Shown here: positions 12,130 to 21,393 of the stretch, piece by piece
Layout: the number at the start of each line of letters is the position of its first letter
Position numbering within the stretch: the stretch's first letter is position 1
From: Psychrobacter celer
GTDB taxonomy: Bacteria > Pseudomonadota > Gammaproteobacteria > Pseudomonadales > Moraxellaceae
Assembly (NCBI RefSeq): GCF_016107555.1
Contig: NZ_JABASU010000010.1
Coordinates: forward strand, 1 to 64,000
Length of the DNA stretch: 64,000 nucleotides
Direction of reading: 5' to 3'
Program-made: the position numbers and the translations under genes
The notes under the pieces: model-generated
What the model saw: only the letters and a program-made list of their open reading frames with translations
The model's database searches: none
Told to the model about the DNA's origin: nothing

Positions 12130-12273
12130 TACAGTCAGTTCGAAATAAAATCGATACACTCATATGAACGTGCAACTGGTACAAACTTTCCTTGCTTGCT
12201 GTGTCTACGCTGACAGATGCTGGGCAAAATTATACCAGCTGCACTGTATCGCTTTTACAGTGAATCAACTATA
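12130..12273. repeat. About 145-bp dispersed repeat, copy A (full)
   Basis: The ends are imperfectly inverted: TAAAATCGATACA on the left and, reversed, TAAAAGCGATACA on the right. Internal inverted segments CAACTGGTA / CAGCTGGTA flank a core CTTGCTTGCTGTG...GCTGACAGATGC. It is nearly colinear with the copy at 33210-33354. No coding capacity. It lies upstream of dnaN. Confidence 0.7.
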
Positions 12274-12360
12274 CAAATAGTGGCTTAATCATACCCTGTC
12301 TACTGACGATAATCTATAAAGCATACGTCTGCCTAGACATTGATAGAATTAAACTATTTT

Positions 12361-12451
12361 AAAATAGGTGCTGTCCTACTGGTATTCATTTTTCTTGCGT
12401 TCTGTACCGAAGCAGACAGAGGCTGCAAAAAATAAAGACCAGTAGCCTATG
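12361..12451. repeat. Dispersed repeat, copy B (core part)
   Basis: It shares the core CTTGCGTTCTGTACCGAAGC, then GACAGAGGCTGCAAAAAA, with the other copies, flanked by inverted ACTGGTATTC / ACCAGTAGCC segments. The outer ends are missing. It lies between dnaA and dnaN. Confidence 0.55.
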
Positions 12452-12534
12452 ACATAAAACATGCCAGTGTTATGTCGGGTTGACTATAGTATAAACCATA
12501 TCATGGCGCTAAAACATAGTAAGACTGAGAGCTG

Positions 12535-13989
12535 CTAACCTGCTTGTAACATAAGGGCTAGCGTCTTGTAATCCTTATCAAACGCTGGGTCTGCTGCACG
12601 CAGCTCATTGACCTTATCACAAGCATGCATCACTGTCGTATGGTCACGGCCGCCAAACGACTGACCAATCTCTGGAAAACTATCACCCGTCAGCTCACGT
12701 GACAAAGCCATGGCTACCTGCCTCGGTCTTGCGATACTGCGGGTACGCTTGCGCCCCATGATGTCTTTTACCGTCACATCATAATATTCAGCGACGATTT
12801 TGCGGATGTTGTCCATATTGACTGCTTGTACACGCATGGCAACGATATCTTTTAGGGCATATTGCACCATCTCTAGTGTGATTTGCGCGCCAGTTAAGTT
12901 GGCATTGGCAAATACTTGGTTTAGGGCGCCCTCTAAACGCCTAACATTAGAGACGACGTTTTGCGCGATAAACAGCGCACATTCTTTAGGCAACGTCATC
13001 CCATAAGAAGCCGCTTTTTTCTGCAAAATCTGTACACGTGTATCAATCTCAGGTGGATCAACAGCCACCGTCAGCCCCCAAGAAAAGCGCGACCTAAAGC
13101 GCTCATCAAACTCTGTCATCTGTGAGGGGTGTCTATCAGATGCCAAAATCAGCTGTTTATCTCCACTTGTGAAGTCAGCAAATAACGTCAAAAACTCATT
13201 ACTACTTTTTGTCTTTCCAGCCAATACATGAATATCATCTACAATCAACAAATCTACTTTTTTTATTTTTTTCTTAAAATCTTCTATTTTATTATTTCTT
13301 AACGAATAAACTAATTGATTAATAAATTTTTCGGAAGTGAAGTAATAAAAACTTTGATTATTCTTTAAATAGCGATGTGCAACGGAATGCATTAAATGCG
13401 TCTTTCCCAACCCAGAAGGCCCGTATATAAATAAAGGATTGTGCCGGTTTTTTGACTGGCGCTTACCAAGCTCATAACAGGCTTTGTAGGCCAAATTGTT
13501 AGACTTACCAGTGACAAAGGTCTCAAAGGTGAAGTCAGGGTTGAGATAACTAAGCGATTTTGCATCAGCAGAGCCAATTAATTCTGCCTGACGCGTATTG
13601 GTATCGATGTCAGCCTTTGCCATATGATGATGCGCGGTCTGAAAATTTTGGTCAGTAAGGGTAGGGGAGGGGATATCCTCTACAAACAGAGAGCCTGACT
13701 GCGCTTGTGGGTTATCTTCTACCTGACGACCAGCATTGTCTACACGCACCACCACTTCTTCGATACTGCCTTGGCTGTGCTTAGATACCAGCTGCTGAAT
13801 ATCTTGTAAATGATTTTTTTTGATGTAAGTTACAAAATAATCATTGGGCGCAAGAATAATTAAACTACTAGCTTCTTGATGCGCTGACAGTGGCCGTAAC
13901 CACATGGTAAATACGTTGTCCTTGACGCTGTAACGCAAGTCATTTAGGCACTTATCCCAAATAGTGGCTGTATCTATCATGAAACCCAT
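12535..13989 (-). CDS. dnaA: Chromosomal replication initiator DnaA
   Basis: A 484-residue AAA+ initiator that binds DnaA boxes and melts oriC. Domain I runs from the N-terminus (IWDKCLNDLRYSV), domain II is a variable linker (about 85-145), and the AAA+ core has Walker A GPSGLGKTH (190-198) and Walker B LLIVDDIH. The C-terminal DNA-binding signature GGRDHTTVMHA is intact. Two in-frame ATGs (13989 and 13980) are possible; a GAGG ribosome site suits the second better by spacing. A stretch at 13250-13370, coding for FINQLVYSLRNNKIEDFKKK, is far richer in AT than the rest of the gene. It starts leftward next to the presumed origin. Confidence 0.97.
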   Translation of the reverse strand: MGFMIDTATIWDKCLNDLRYSVKDNVFTMWLRPLSAHQEASSLIILAPNDYFVTYIKKNHLQDIQQLVSKHSQGSIEEVVVRVDNAGRQVEDNPQAQSGSLFVEDIPSPTLTDQNFQTAHHHMAKADIDTNTRQAELIGSADAKSLSYLNPDFTFETFVTGKSNNLAYKACYELGKRQSKNRHNPLFIYGPSGLGKTHLMHSVAHRYLKNNQSFYYFTSEKFINQLVYSLRNNKIEDFKKKIKKVDLLIVDDIHVLAGKTKSSNEFLTLFADFTSGDKQLILASDRHPSQMTEFDERFRSRFSWGLTVAVDPPEIDTRVQILQKKAASYGMTLPKECALFIAQNVVSNVRRLEGALNQVFANANLTGAQITLEMVQYALKDIVAMRVQAVNMDNIRKIVAEYYDVTVKDIMGRKRTRSIARPRQVAMALSRELTGDSFPEIGQSFGGRDHTTVMHACDKVNELRAADPAFDKDYKTLALMLQAG

Positions 13990-14598
13990 TACCTCGTTAA
14001 TATCAAATCCCTAGCAAACTGACACCAGAGGCAAGCCTTTCGCTACTACCAGCATCGACATTTTTGCTCGCTTTTGATAATCAAATAAAAAGACAGCCAC
14101 ATGCTGTCTCTTGTCCGCCAAACAAGGTGATAATCTACCACAAATCGCCTGTGGATAACATCCTCTATTTTGGGGATAAGACTGTGGATACTTTTGGGGA
14201 TAAGTAAAAACATTCAGTTATCCATAATTCATACACAAGTTATCCACAACCTTACCCATAGTACAAGCTACTGATATAAAATAGAAATAACAAGTTAATA
14301 ACAGAAAAAACCGTCCCCAATAACAACAATATCTATATATATTAATAATTAATTATTATGGAGTCGGCAGAAAACTGTGGATAACTAAACGATTTTGAGA
14401 TCCTTGAATATCTGTTTGGATGACAGTTACTACTAGATAAATTATGTTTAAATATCTAAATTATTTGAGACGAACAGAGGTCTTTACCGGATTCAACGAT
14501 AATGTCATAAAGCAAATTAGTTTATTGACCAAAATAATAGGGAATGGTATAATCCTCCGCTATTACGAATTTAGTCCCATTATTTTGATAGGTGAGTT
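13990..14598. other. oriC: Presumed chromosomal origin oriC (dnaA-rpmH interval)
   Basis: DnaA-box sequences TGTGGATAA / TTATCCACA (exact or one mismatch) occur at 14150-14158, 14183-14191, 14218-14226, 14240-14248 and 14376-14384, with further GGGGATAAG half matches at about 14171 and 14197. Between the fourth and fifth boxes (about 14275-14360) the DNA is almost entirely A/T with a TATATATTAATAATTAATTA-like run, a good candidate unwinding element. Genes diverge from this interval on both sides. The position matches the conserved dnaA-rpmH origin of many gammaproteobacteria; the exact minimal origin is inferred. Confidence 0.8.
14525..14553 (+). promoter_or_regulatory. Sigma-70 promoter of rpmH
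   Basis: TTGACC (14525-14530) and a perfect TATAAT (14548-14553) are separated by 17 bp and lie 45 bp before the rpmH start. This is the clearest housekeeping promoter in the window. Confidence 0.8.
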
Positions 14599-14733
14599 AT
14601 GAAACGTACATTCCAACCAAGCGTGATCAAGCGTAAACGTACTCACGGTTTCCGTGCACGTATGGCAACTAAAAAAGGCCGTCAGGTCTTAGCCCGTCGC
14701 CGCGCTAAAGGACGTCATCGCCTTACTGTATAA
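14599..14733 (+). CDS. rpmH: 50S ribosomal protein L34
   Basis: A 44-residue, very basic ribosomal protein. The sequence runs [20 protein letters not shown] and ends in the usual GRHRLTV. It starts at ATG with GGTGAG as ribosome site. It has the strong promoter described above and is followed by a terminator, so part of its transcription is separated from rnpA, as expected from the need for far more L34 than RnpA. First rightward gene of the origin block. Confidence 0.98.
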   Translation: MKRTFQPSVIKRKRTHGFRARMATKKGRQVLARRRAKGRHRLTV

Positions 14734-14837
14734 TCAGTAGATAGCGATAAGCATGGCCATATGTGCTTGTTGTGTTTCTATTAATTATAGATTGCGATAG
14801 TCAGTCTTCACAACTAACACATCGTCATATATTAAAA

Positions 14838-14863
14838 GCGCCGATATCGGCGCTTTTTTTGTC
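14838..14863 (+). terminator. Terminator after rpmH
   Basis: Perfect stem AAGCGCCGAT / ATCGGCGCTT followed by seven T. It lies between rpmH and rnpA. Confidence 0.85.
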
Positions 14864-14932
14864 TCTATACTTTGCTTTGATATTTACGCTATTATTCTTG
14901 CTACCATCTTAAGCTCTAAAACTAGGTTGATT

Positions 14933-15304
14933 ATGTCCCATACTGCTTTAGTGACCCCCAATGCTCGCTTTACCAAAGCGCAGCGCCTGCTCACGCCTAC
15001 AGCGTTCAAAGAGGTGTTTGATGCGCCAGAGCGTAAACTTCATCAAAGCCATTTGATGGCGTTTGTACGTACTAACACGCATGAAGGTGCACGCGTAGGT
15101 ATGGCGATCACCAAGCGGAAAGTGCCCACGGCCGTGATGCGCAATCTAATCAAGCGCCAAATACGTGAGCAGTTTCGTATCAAGTCTTTTAATCTAGAAA
15201 ATAAAGATATTGTTTTTATAATAAAAAAGCCTTTAAAAGGTGTAGATAATACAGATTTAAAAAATCAAATAAATAATATTTTTAAAAAAATAGAAAAAAA
15301 ATAA
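14933..15304 (+). CDS. rnpA: Ribonuclease P protein component
   Basis: A protein of about 123 residues that, with the RNA subunit, trims the 5' ends of tRNA precursors. The family signature around [13 protein letters not shown] (basic RNR motif) is present at about 70-82. I take the ATG at 14933 after AGGTTG; an in-frame TTG at 14927 would add two residues. The last third (from about 15185) switches to extremely AT-rich codons coding for a Lys/Asn/Ile-rich tail ([10 protein letters not shown]), and the same composition continues into yidD. The stop is one base before the yidD start, so the two genes are coupled. Confidence 0.95.
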   Translation: MSHTALVTPNARFTKAQRLLTPTAFKEVFDAPERKLHQSHLMAFVRTNTHEGARVGMAITKRKVPTAVMRNLIKRQIREQFRIKSFNLENKDIVFIIKKPLKGVDNTDLKNQINNIFKKIEKK

Positions 15305-15305
15305 A

Positions 15306-15659
15306 ATGGAATTTTTAATAAAAAAAGTAAATAGTATTCTTTATAATTTTATTGTTTTTTATCAAAAGATAATAAGCCCTATCATACCGGCGCGTTGTCG
15401 TTATTATCCAACGTGCTCTAACTATGGCAAGCAGGCATTGGCATGGCATGGGGGGTGGTCGGGTAGCTGGCTGCTACTAAAGCGCCTAAGTCGCTGTCAT
15501 CCTTTAGGCGGACATGGCGTTGATTTTGTGCCGTTACCGTTGTCTAGTTATCATTATCAATACTTATCCCCTGCTCGGCATACTGCTCAAGGTTTGTATG
15601 TATTTAAAGACACTACAAGCTATGTTTCACGTTTAAATCATTTAATGAGCGTGCTCTGA
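15306..15659 (+). CDS. yidD: Membrane protein insertion efficiency factor YidD
   Basis: A 117-residue small protein that helps YidC insert membrane proteins. The family core [20 protein letters not shown] (about 17-36) is followed by SNYGKQAL and the [12 protein letters not shown] segment. An N-terminal amphipathic helix anchors it to the inner membrane. The C-terminal 35 residues after VPLP are not conserved and are longer than usual. The first 60 bases are very AT-rich, continuing the composition of the end of rnpA. Confidence 0.95.
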   Translation: MEFLIKKVNSILYNFIVFYQKIISPIIPARCRYYPTCSNYGKQALAWHGGWSGSWLLLKRLSRCHPLGGHGVDFVPLPLSSYHYQYLSPARHTAQGLYVFKDTTSYVSRLNHLMSVL

Positions 15660-15874
15660 GCAAACCTGCGCTTGGACTGGCTGAGGATAACGCTTTAGTT
15701 ACCCACAAGTTATCCACACTCTTGTATCATTTAGAGCGGTTTTTTAGTAAAATGATGAACATTTTATGTGATTGACTACTGATATTGCCGCTTCAAACAC
15801 GGGTGAATACTGTGCGGTGGTCATGATACATGCCTGATTTTTCATTCCCTAATTTTTCAATCTAGGAAAGATTT

Positions 15875-17557
15875 ATGCAAAAGATATTTCGGGTGATGAT
15901 CATCATTGCGATGCTAATCACCGCTTATCTGCTGATTTTGGCATGGCGAGATGATTATGCCGATGCGCCAGCTGTAGATACGGTGCCAGAAACTATCACC
16001 TCAGTGGGTGCTGACATCCCGTCTACCACTGGTGCAGCAGGTGACATTCCAGTACAGACGATGCCTGTAGATGCGAGCGGCGTCACTGACGCGCCAGTGA
16101 CAGACGCAGGTCTAATCACAGTCACCACAGATCGCTATGATATAAAAATCAATCCAGAAGGCGGCGATATCGTCTATGCTGCGCTCAAACAGTATGATGC
16201 AACACTCGATAGTGATAAGCCTTTTGTGTTATTAGAGAATAATAACAATCGGGTATATGTGGCGCAGTCGGGTCTGATTGGCCAAGATGGTATCGACACC
16301 GCAGAAGGTCGCGCGGTTTATAGCCACACTGCCAATAACTATGTGATGGAAGCAGGCCAGCAGACGCTATCGGTACCGCTCACTTACAAAAAAGATGGCG
16401 TAACGATCACTAAGACCTTTACTTTTACCCATGATAAATATCCGATCGATATCAGTTATCAAATCCAAAACGCTTCTAACAATGCGTGGCAAGGGCAAAT
16501 GTTTGCGCAGCTCAAGCGTGATGACAGCAAAGATCCTGGTATGTCTGATAAAGGCGCGCTCAGCATGGCGACTTATCTAGGCGGTGCTTGGGGTACGCCT
16601 GACGACCCTTATAATAAGCTAAAGTTTGATAAGTTCAACGACGGTGAGCTGACTACTACCAGTGACAAAGGCTGGGTGGGTATCGTGCAGCATTACTTTG
16701 TTTCTGCTTGGACGCCTGACAATTTCACGGGTAAGTTCTTTAGCCGCGCGACAGGTAACGACTACTTTATCGGCTTTAATAGCCAGCCTGTCAATGTCGC
16801 GCCAAACAAGCAAGTGACGCTCAATGCAACCTTGTACGCAGGACCAAAGGTGCAGTCTGAGCTTAAAGAAGTCGCCGTAGGGCTCAATCAGACCGTTGAC
16901 TATGGGTTATTGTGGCCAATATCTAAGATTTTATTTGCGATTCTTGATGGCATTCATAAAGTCATTGGCAACTGGGGTTGGTCAATTATTGTTCTGACGA
17001 TTTTGGTGAAGATCGCTCTTATGTGGTTTTCGAATAAAAGTTACTATTCGATGGCGAAGATGCGTGCTATCGCCCCAAGACTGCAGGCACTAAAAGAAGA
17101 GTACGGCGACGATCGCATGAAAATGTCGCAAGAGATGATGGCAATATATAAAGAAGAAAAAGTCAATCCGATGGCGGGTTGTTTGCCTATCTTGCTGCAA
17201 ATGCCGATTTTCTTAGCCTTGTACTGGGTATTGGTTGAGAGTGTGGAGCTGCGTCACGCGCCTTGGATTTTGTGGATCCAAGATCTCTCGGCGATGGATC
17301 CTTGGTTTATCTTACCATTGTTGATGGGTGCATCGATGTTTGTACAGCAGCAGCTAAACCCGCAGCCAGCTGATCCGATGCAAGCAAAGGTAATGAAGTT
17401 TTTACCAATTATCTTTACCGCCTTTATGCTGTTCTTCCCAGCAGGTTTGGTGCTTTATTGGACGGTGAACAACTTGTTTAGTATGACGCAGCAATATATC
17501 GTCAACAAAAAAGTTGAAGAAGAACAAAAACGTCGTACCGCTAAAGTACTTGATTAA
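15875..17557 (+). CDS. yidC: Membrane protein insertase YidC
   Basis: The 560-residue inner-membrane insertase. An N-terminal membrane segment (about 4-23) precedes a large periplasmic beta-sandwich domain (about 60-340), then the conserved insertase core of five helices begins near WSIIVLTILVKIALM. The motif NPMAGCLPILLQMPIFLALY is intact, as is FPAGLVLYWTVNNLFS. The periplasmic linker (about 30-80) is acidic and Ala/Val/Pro-rich. It ends in a basic tail. Standard order after yidD with a 215-bp gap that has one TTATCCACA DnaA-box-like sequence near 15709. Confidence 0.97.
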   Translation: MQKIFRVMIIIAMLITAYLLILAWRDDYADAPAVDTVPETITSVGADIPSTTGAAGDIPVQTMPVDASGVTDAPVTDAGLITVTTDRYDIKINPEGGDIVYAALKQYDATLDSDKPFVLLENNNNRVYVAQSGLIGQDGIDTAEGRAVYSHTANNYVMEAGQQTLSVPLTYKKDGVTITKTFTFTHDKYPIDISYQIQNASNNAWQGQMFAQLKRDDSKDPGMSDKGALSMATYLGGAWGTPDDPYNKLKFDKFNDGELTTTSDKGWVGIVQHYFVSAWTPDNFTGKFFSRATGNDYFIGFNSQPVNVAPNKQVTLNATLYAGPKVQSELKEVAVGLNQTVDYGLLWPISKILFAILDGIHKVIGNWGWSIIVLTILVKIALMWFSNKSYYSMAKMRAIAPRLQALKEEYGDDRMKMSQEMMAIYKEEKVNPMAGCLPILLQMPIFLALYWVLVESVELRHAPWILWIQDLSAMDPWFILPLLMGASMFVQQQLNPQPADPMQAKVMKFLPIIFTAFMLFFPAGLVLYWTVNNLFSMTQQYIVNKKVEEEQKRRTAKVLD

Positions 17558-17582
17558 ATCACTTCACGTTTTTAGTTTTCAT

Positions 17583-17613
17583 TAAAAACCATCGCAGCGG
17601 CGGTGGTTTTTTT
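17583..17613 (+). terminator. Terminator after yidC
   Basis: Stem AAAACCATCGC / GCGGTGGTTTT with a short loop and seven T. Confidence 0.75.
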
Positions 17614-17726
17614 ATTTGTTAGTATTTTACAATCACTTTGTCATACAACGGTAAACGCAAGATTTGCTATATTAAGTTTGGCTTTGTCAGTCGCTCTTTA
17701 GCCGTCTATAATGGGACTTTTAACAA

Positions 17727-19190
17727 ATGAGAATGATTGTGGATTCTTTTGAGCTGGCGCAAGCCGTACCTGCTACATCTAATACGCCTCATCCATCAGG
17801 ATTGGCTACGATTGCCGCCATTGCGACGCCGCTTGGGCGCGGCGGTGTCGGCGTGATACGGCTATCAGGTGCGCGTGCCTATGATATTGCGTGTCAGCTG
17901 ACGGGCAAGACAGCATTTACACCGCGCATGGCCAGTTTTTGCCGATTTTATCAAGCGGATGGTACCATCGTTGATGAAGGCTTGGTGCTGTACTTCAAAG
18001 GCCCGCACTCGTTTACAGGTGAAGATGTGATCGAGCTGCAAGGGCATGGTGGCATGATTTTGCAAAACCAGCTGCTCGCCTGCGTATTTGAGTTGGGTGC
18101 CAAGCAAGCGGGTGCAGGGGAGTTCTCTTATCGTGCTTTTGATAATGATAAATTGGATCTGGTGCAAGCAGAAGCAATCGCTGATGCCATTGATGCAACC
18201 AGTGCCGCTGCTGCCAATAGTGCCATCCGCTCGCTCAGCGGCGAGTTTTCGCAAAAGATCAATCAGCTATTAGAGCAACTTATTCATTTGCGTTTGCACG
18301 TCGAGGCTGCCATCGACTTCCCTGATGAAGAGGACGTTGATTTTTTATCGGATGGCGTGATTCAAGACAAGCTTGAGCAAACGCAAGATAAAATCCGGCA
18401 AGTGCTGGAAACGGCAAAACAAGGCCAGCTGTTACGCGATGGGATTCATGTGGTGTTGGCAGGGCGGCCTAATGCGGGCAAATCAAGCTTGCTTAATCGT
18501 CTGGCAGGGCAAGAGCGCGCCATCGTGACCAATGTGGCAGGCACCACGCGAGATACGCTACAAGAGACCGTCGTCCTCAACGGCCTGACCTTGCATCTCA
18601 CCGACACTGCAGGTCTGCGCGATACCGACGATACTGTCGAACGCATCGGAATTGAGCGCGCGCGTACCGCAATCACACAAGCCGATATGCTACTGATGGT
18701 CTACGATGTCAGCCGCGACCTTGCAGAAGACAGCACACCGCTACAGCTGGCAGAGCAGCTATTTGGCAAGCTCCCAGAAGCCAAAAAACTACTGATTATC
18801 GCCAATAAAAGCGACTTACTCACTGATGCCCACGATAAAGCGCAAATGGCGAGCTCACAAAACGAAATTACTCAGCATGGTTATGAGCAAGTCAATGTTT
18901 CATGTGAAACAGGCGCTGGTATCGAGACATTGATCGAGACATTGTGTGCTAAGGTTGGTTTTCATCCACCAGAGAATAGCCTCATCGCCCGTACGCGTCA
19001 TATAGATGCGCTTAGACGGACAGCTGGGCACTTAACAGAAGCGCATGAGCAGCTGACGATCTTTCAAGCCGGGGAGCTGGTGGCTGAGAGCCTGCGTCAA
19101 GCACAACTAAGCCTCGGTGAGATCACCGGAGAGTTTAGTGCTGATGACTTACTAGGTAAGATATTTGGTAGTTTTTGTATTGGCAAATAA
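17727..19190 (+). CDS. mnmE: tRNA uridine-5-carboxymethylaminomethyl GTPase MnmE
   Basis: A 487-residue GTPase that with MnmG modifies the wobble uridine of several tRNAs. It has the N-terminal folate-binding domain (TIAAIATPLGRGGVGVIRLSG), a helical middle part, an inserted G domain with GRPNAGKSSLLNRL (P-loop, about 247-260), DTAGLRDT and NKSD, and the C-terminal FCIGK whose Cys is required for modification. A parS-like site at 18897-18910 lies in the G domain and encodes VSCET. mnmG and the parAB genes, often adjacent in other gammaproteobacteria, do not follow here. Confidence 0.97.
   Translation: MRMIVDSFELAQAVPATSNTPHPSGLATIAAIATPLGRGGVGVIRLSGARAYDIACQLTGKTAFTPRMASFCRFYQADGTIVDEGLVLYFKGPHSFTGEDVIELQGHGGMILQNQLLACVFELGAKQAGAGEFSYRAFDNDKLDLVQAEAIADAIDATSAAAANSAIRSLSGEFSQKINQLLEQLIHLRLHVEAAIDFPDEEDVDFLSDGVIQDKLEQTQDKIRQVLETAKQGQLLRDGIHVVLAGRPNAGKSSLLNRLAGQERAIVTNVAGTTRDTLQETVVLNGLTLHLTDTAGLRDTDDTVERIGIERARTAITQADMLLMVYDVSRDLAEDSTPLQLAEQLFGKLPEAKKLLIIANKSDLLTDAHDKAQMASSQNEITQHGYEQVNVSCETGAGIETLIETLCAKVGFHPPENSLIARTRHIDALRRTAGHLTEAHEQLTIFQAGELVAESLRQAQLSLGEITGEFSADDLLGKIFGSFCIGK
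18897..18910. promoter_or_regulatory. parS-like site GTTTCATGTGAAAC, inside mnmE
   Basis: One mismatch to the perfect palindrome; encodes VSCET within the MnmE G domain. Confidence 0.6.
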
Positions 19191-19303
19191 TGCTACTGAT
19201 TGGCTATTTAAGTTCGCGTATCAACTTTTAAAAGTACGTCAGCTATCAAACTCAGCCTCATAAATGACGCTATGTATTCTTAATATCAAAATAAGGAAAC
19301 GCT

Positions 19304-19762
19304 ATGCACTGCCCTTACTGTAACGCGTCAGATACCAAAGTGATTGACTCGCGTCTGGCGGCAGAGGGTGCGCAGGTGCGTCGCCGCCGCTCGTGCAATA
19401 GCTGCCAAGAGCGCTTTACCACCTTTGAGATGGTGGAGGTTGTGATGCCGCGTATCATCAAATCTAGCGGCAAGATTGAGCCATATGACAACGAAAAGCT
19501 GCGCCGCTCTATTTTATTGCCGCTACAAAAGCGCCCCATCACCATTGATGATCAAGAGGCAATGATTAGCCGAATCGAAAAGCGCGTCAGGCAAATGGGG
19601 GAGCGCGAGATTAGTAGTAAGGTGCTGGGCGAGATCATCATGAGTGAGCTAAAGACACTGGACGATGTCGCTTATGTACGCTTTGCCAGTGTTTATCGCG
19701 ATTTTCAGGATATCGATGCGTTTCATCAAGAGATTGCCAATATTCGCCCCAATGAAAAATAG
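19304..19762 (+). CDS. nrdR: Transcriptional repressor NrdR
   Basis: A 152-residue repressor of ribonucleotide reductase genes, acting through NrdR boxes in response to ATP/dATP. It shows the N-terminal zinc ribbon CPYC...[12 protein letters not shown] (two CxxC pairs) and the ATP-cone domain beginning [17 protein letters not shown]. Normal length. It is the first of the nrdR-ribD-ribE group, an arrangement common in proteobacteria. Confidence 0.97.
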   Translation: MHCPYCNASDTKVIDSRLAAEGAQVRRRRSCNSCQERFTTFEMVEVVMPRIIKSSGKIEPYDNEKLRRSILLPLQKRPITIDDQEAMISRIEKRVRQMGEREISSKVLGEIIMSELKTLDDVAYVRFASVYRDFQDIDAFHQEIANIRPNEK

Positions 19763-19815
19763 TCTCTGTCAGTGCCATGGTTGAATGTTCAACACACCCT
19801 ACATATTCTTTATAA

Positions 19816-20886
19816 ATGAAGCCAATTATTATGTCGAATTCTAACCATGCGCAAGCTACACAAGACCGCTATTTTATGATGCTGGCGATTGAGCAAGCCA
19901 AGCAAGGACTATATACCACAAGACCCAATCCGGCGGTAGGCTGCGTGATTGTTCAGGCAGGAATGGTGGTCGGGCAAGGGTTTCATCCTAAGGCAGGCCA
20001 GCCTCATGCAGAGGTGTTTGCCCTCAAAGATGCTGGTGCGCAAGCGGTTGGTGCCACCGCCTATGTGACTTTAGAGCCTTGTAGCCATACAGGACGTACG
20101 CCGCCTTGTGCTTTAGGTCTGATAAAAGCAGGCGTACAGCGGGTGGTGATAGCTGGTCTCGACCCTAATCCGCAAGTAGCGGGGCGCGGCGTACAGCTGT
20201 TAGAGCAAGCCGGCATTGCAGTCACTGTTGGCGTATTGACAGAGCAAGCAGAAGCATTAAACCATGGGTTTTTAAAGGCGATGCGCACCCAGATGCCCTA
20301 CGTTCGGCTTAAGATTGCCACCAGTCTCGATGGCCGTACTGCGATGGCGACAGGCGAGTCAAAATGGATTACCTCGGTAGCGGCTCGTGAGGACGTACAA
20401 AAGCTTCGCGCCCTAAGTGGGGCTATTATCACTGGCAGTGAGACCATCGTTACTGATGATCCACAGCTCAACGTGCGCTCTACTCAGTTAGGCGTGCCGG
20501 CTGAGCAAGTTCCGGCTCCTAAGGTGGTCGTACTCGATAGACGTCAGCGCTTAGCGCACAACGCGCAATCAGAATACCAACTATGCCGCCGCGCAGATAC
20601 GCTGTATTGGCGTAAGGACGATTTAGCCGAGCTATTAAGGCATCTGGTCAGTGAGCATCAATGCTATGATGTATTGGTAGAGGCGGGTGCTAGCGTCGCA
20701 GGTAGTTTTTTATACCAACAACTGGTAGACGAGCTGATTGTCTATCAAGCGCCTTGTCTGTTGGGTGCAGCGGCGCGGCCGATGGTGAATTTTCATCCGC
20801 TGTCTTTATCTGAACAATTACGTTTTAAAATGAGCGGCCATGAGCAACTCGGCCCTGATCTTAAGCTGACGTTGTATCCTTTATAG
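19816..20886 (+). CDS. ribD: Bifunctional riboflavin biosynthesis protein RibD
   Basis: A 356-residue enzyme with two domains: an N-terminal zinc deaminase that converts the diaminopyrimidine intermediate and a C-terminal reductase that reduces its ribosyl side chain. Zinc ligands are visible as HAE (64-66) and PCSHTGRTPPC (Cys 89 and Cys 98). The reductase domain starts near YVRLKIATSLDGRTA. The ATG at 19816 is used here, but the ATG at 19831 (MSNSN) is equally possible. Lies 53 bp after nrdR and is probably cotranscribed. Confidence 0.95.
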   Translation: MKPIIMSNSNHAQATQDRYFMMLAIEQAKQGLYTTRPNPAVGCVIVQAGMVVGQGFHPKAGQPHAEVFALKDAGAQAVGATAYVTLEPCSHTGRTPPCALGLIKAGVQRVVIAGLDPNPQVAGRGVQLLEQAGIAVTVGVLTEQAEALNHGFLKAMRTQMPYVRLKIATSLDGRTAMATGESKWITSVAAREDVQKLRALSGAIITGSETIVTDDPQLNVRSTQLGVPAEQVPAPKVVVLDRRQRLAHNAQSEYQLCRRADTLYWRKDDLAELLRHLVSEHQCYDVLVEAGASVAGSFLYQQLVDELIVYQAPCLLGAAARPMVNFHPLSLSEQLRFKMSGHEQLGPDLKLTLYPL

Positions 20887-21003
20887 ACCATAAGTTATAA
20901 ACACCTTATCCACAAGCTTTGAATACTAAGGTCAAGATACCTGCCCTATAGATAAAGGGTGAAATAGGTATCTAGATAGTGGCGTTGCCTGAAGGGTGCA
21001 CCT

Positions 21004-21017
21004 GTTTCACATGGAAC
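21004..21017. promoter_or_regulatory. Degenerate parS-like site GTTTCACATGGAAC
   Basis: Two differences from the perfect palindrome; 14 bp from the next site. Confidence 0.4.
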
Positions 21018-21030
21018 TGTGTATAACTCT

Positions 21031-21044
21031 GTTTCATGTGAAAC
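21031..21044. promoter_or_regulatory. parS-like site GTTTCATGTGAAAC
   Basis: One mismatch to the perfect palindrome, in the ribD-ribE spacer. Confidence 0.6.
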
Positions 21045-21393
21045 TAAAAAGGCCTTAATTTACTGTTTATTTTATAAATAATTAATAAAAATCATATACT
21101 TACGTTGATGTTATGCTTTTGATAGTGTAATAGTAAAAATGCAAAGGTTTGTGGATAACTCTGTATAAAATAAGGATTTATCGCAGACGGGCTTGATTTA
21201 TTGTTAGTTATCCACAACTTATCCCCTTATACGCTTAAAAGACAGTGCTTTTAGGAAATATTTAGATAAAAGCAATGCTCGTTCATTGTTTATTGATAAG
21301 TAGTCATCATTTATCATCTATTGGATACCATTGTAATAATCGTCACTATTGTTAAACGCTTATAACAGCAAAAAATTAGGATACGAGGTCTCT

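Larger units (their letters stand above)
20887..21393. other. 507-bp ribD-ribE spacer with DnaA boxes and parS-like sites
   Basis: The spacer contains three perfect DnaA boxes (TTATCCACA at 20906-20914 and 21208-21216; TGTGGATAA at 21150-21158), two parS-like sites (21004-21017 and 21031-21044) and an AT-rich block (about 21055-21110). A hairpin ATACCTGCCCTATAGATAAAGGGTGAAATAGGTAT-type fold occupies 20938-20972 (not a clear terminator). No FMN riboswitch core is seen. The mixture resembles origin DNA more than an ordinary leader. Confidence 0.6.

Noticed and set aside
20887-21393. FMN riboswitch before ribE
   Set aside because: The conserved RFN core (AGGGNNNNGG-type helices) is not present; the region has DnaA boxes and parS-like sites instead.
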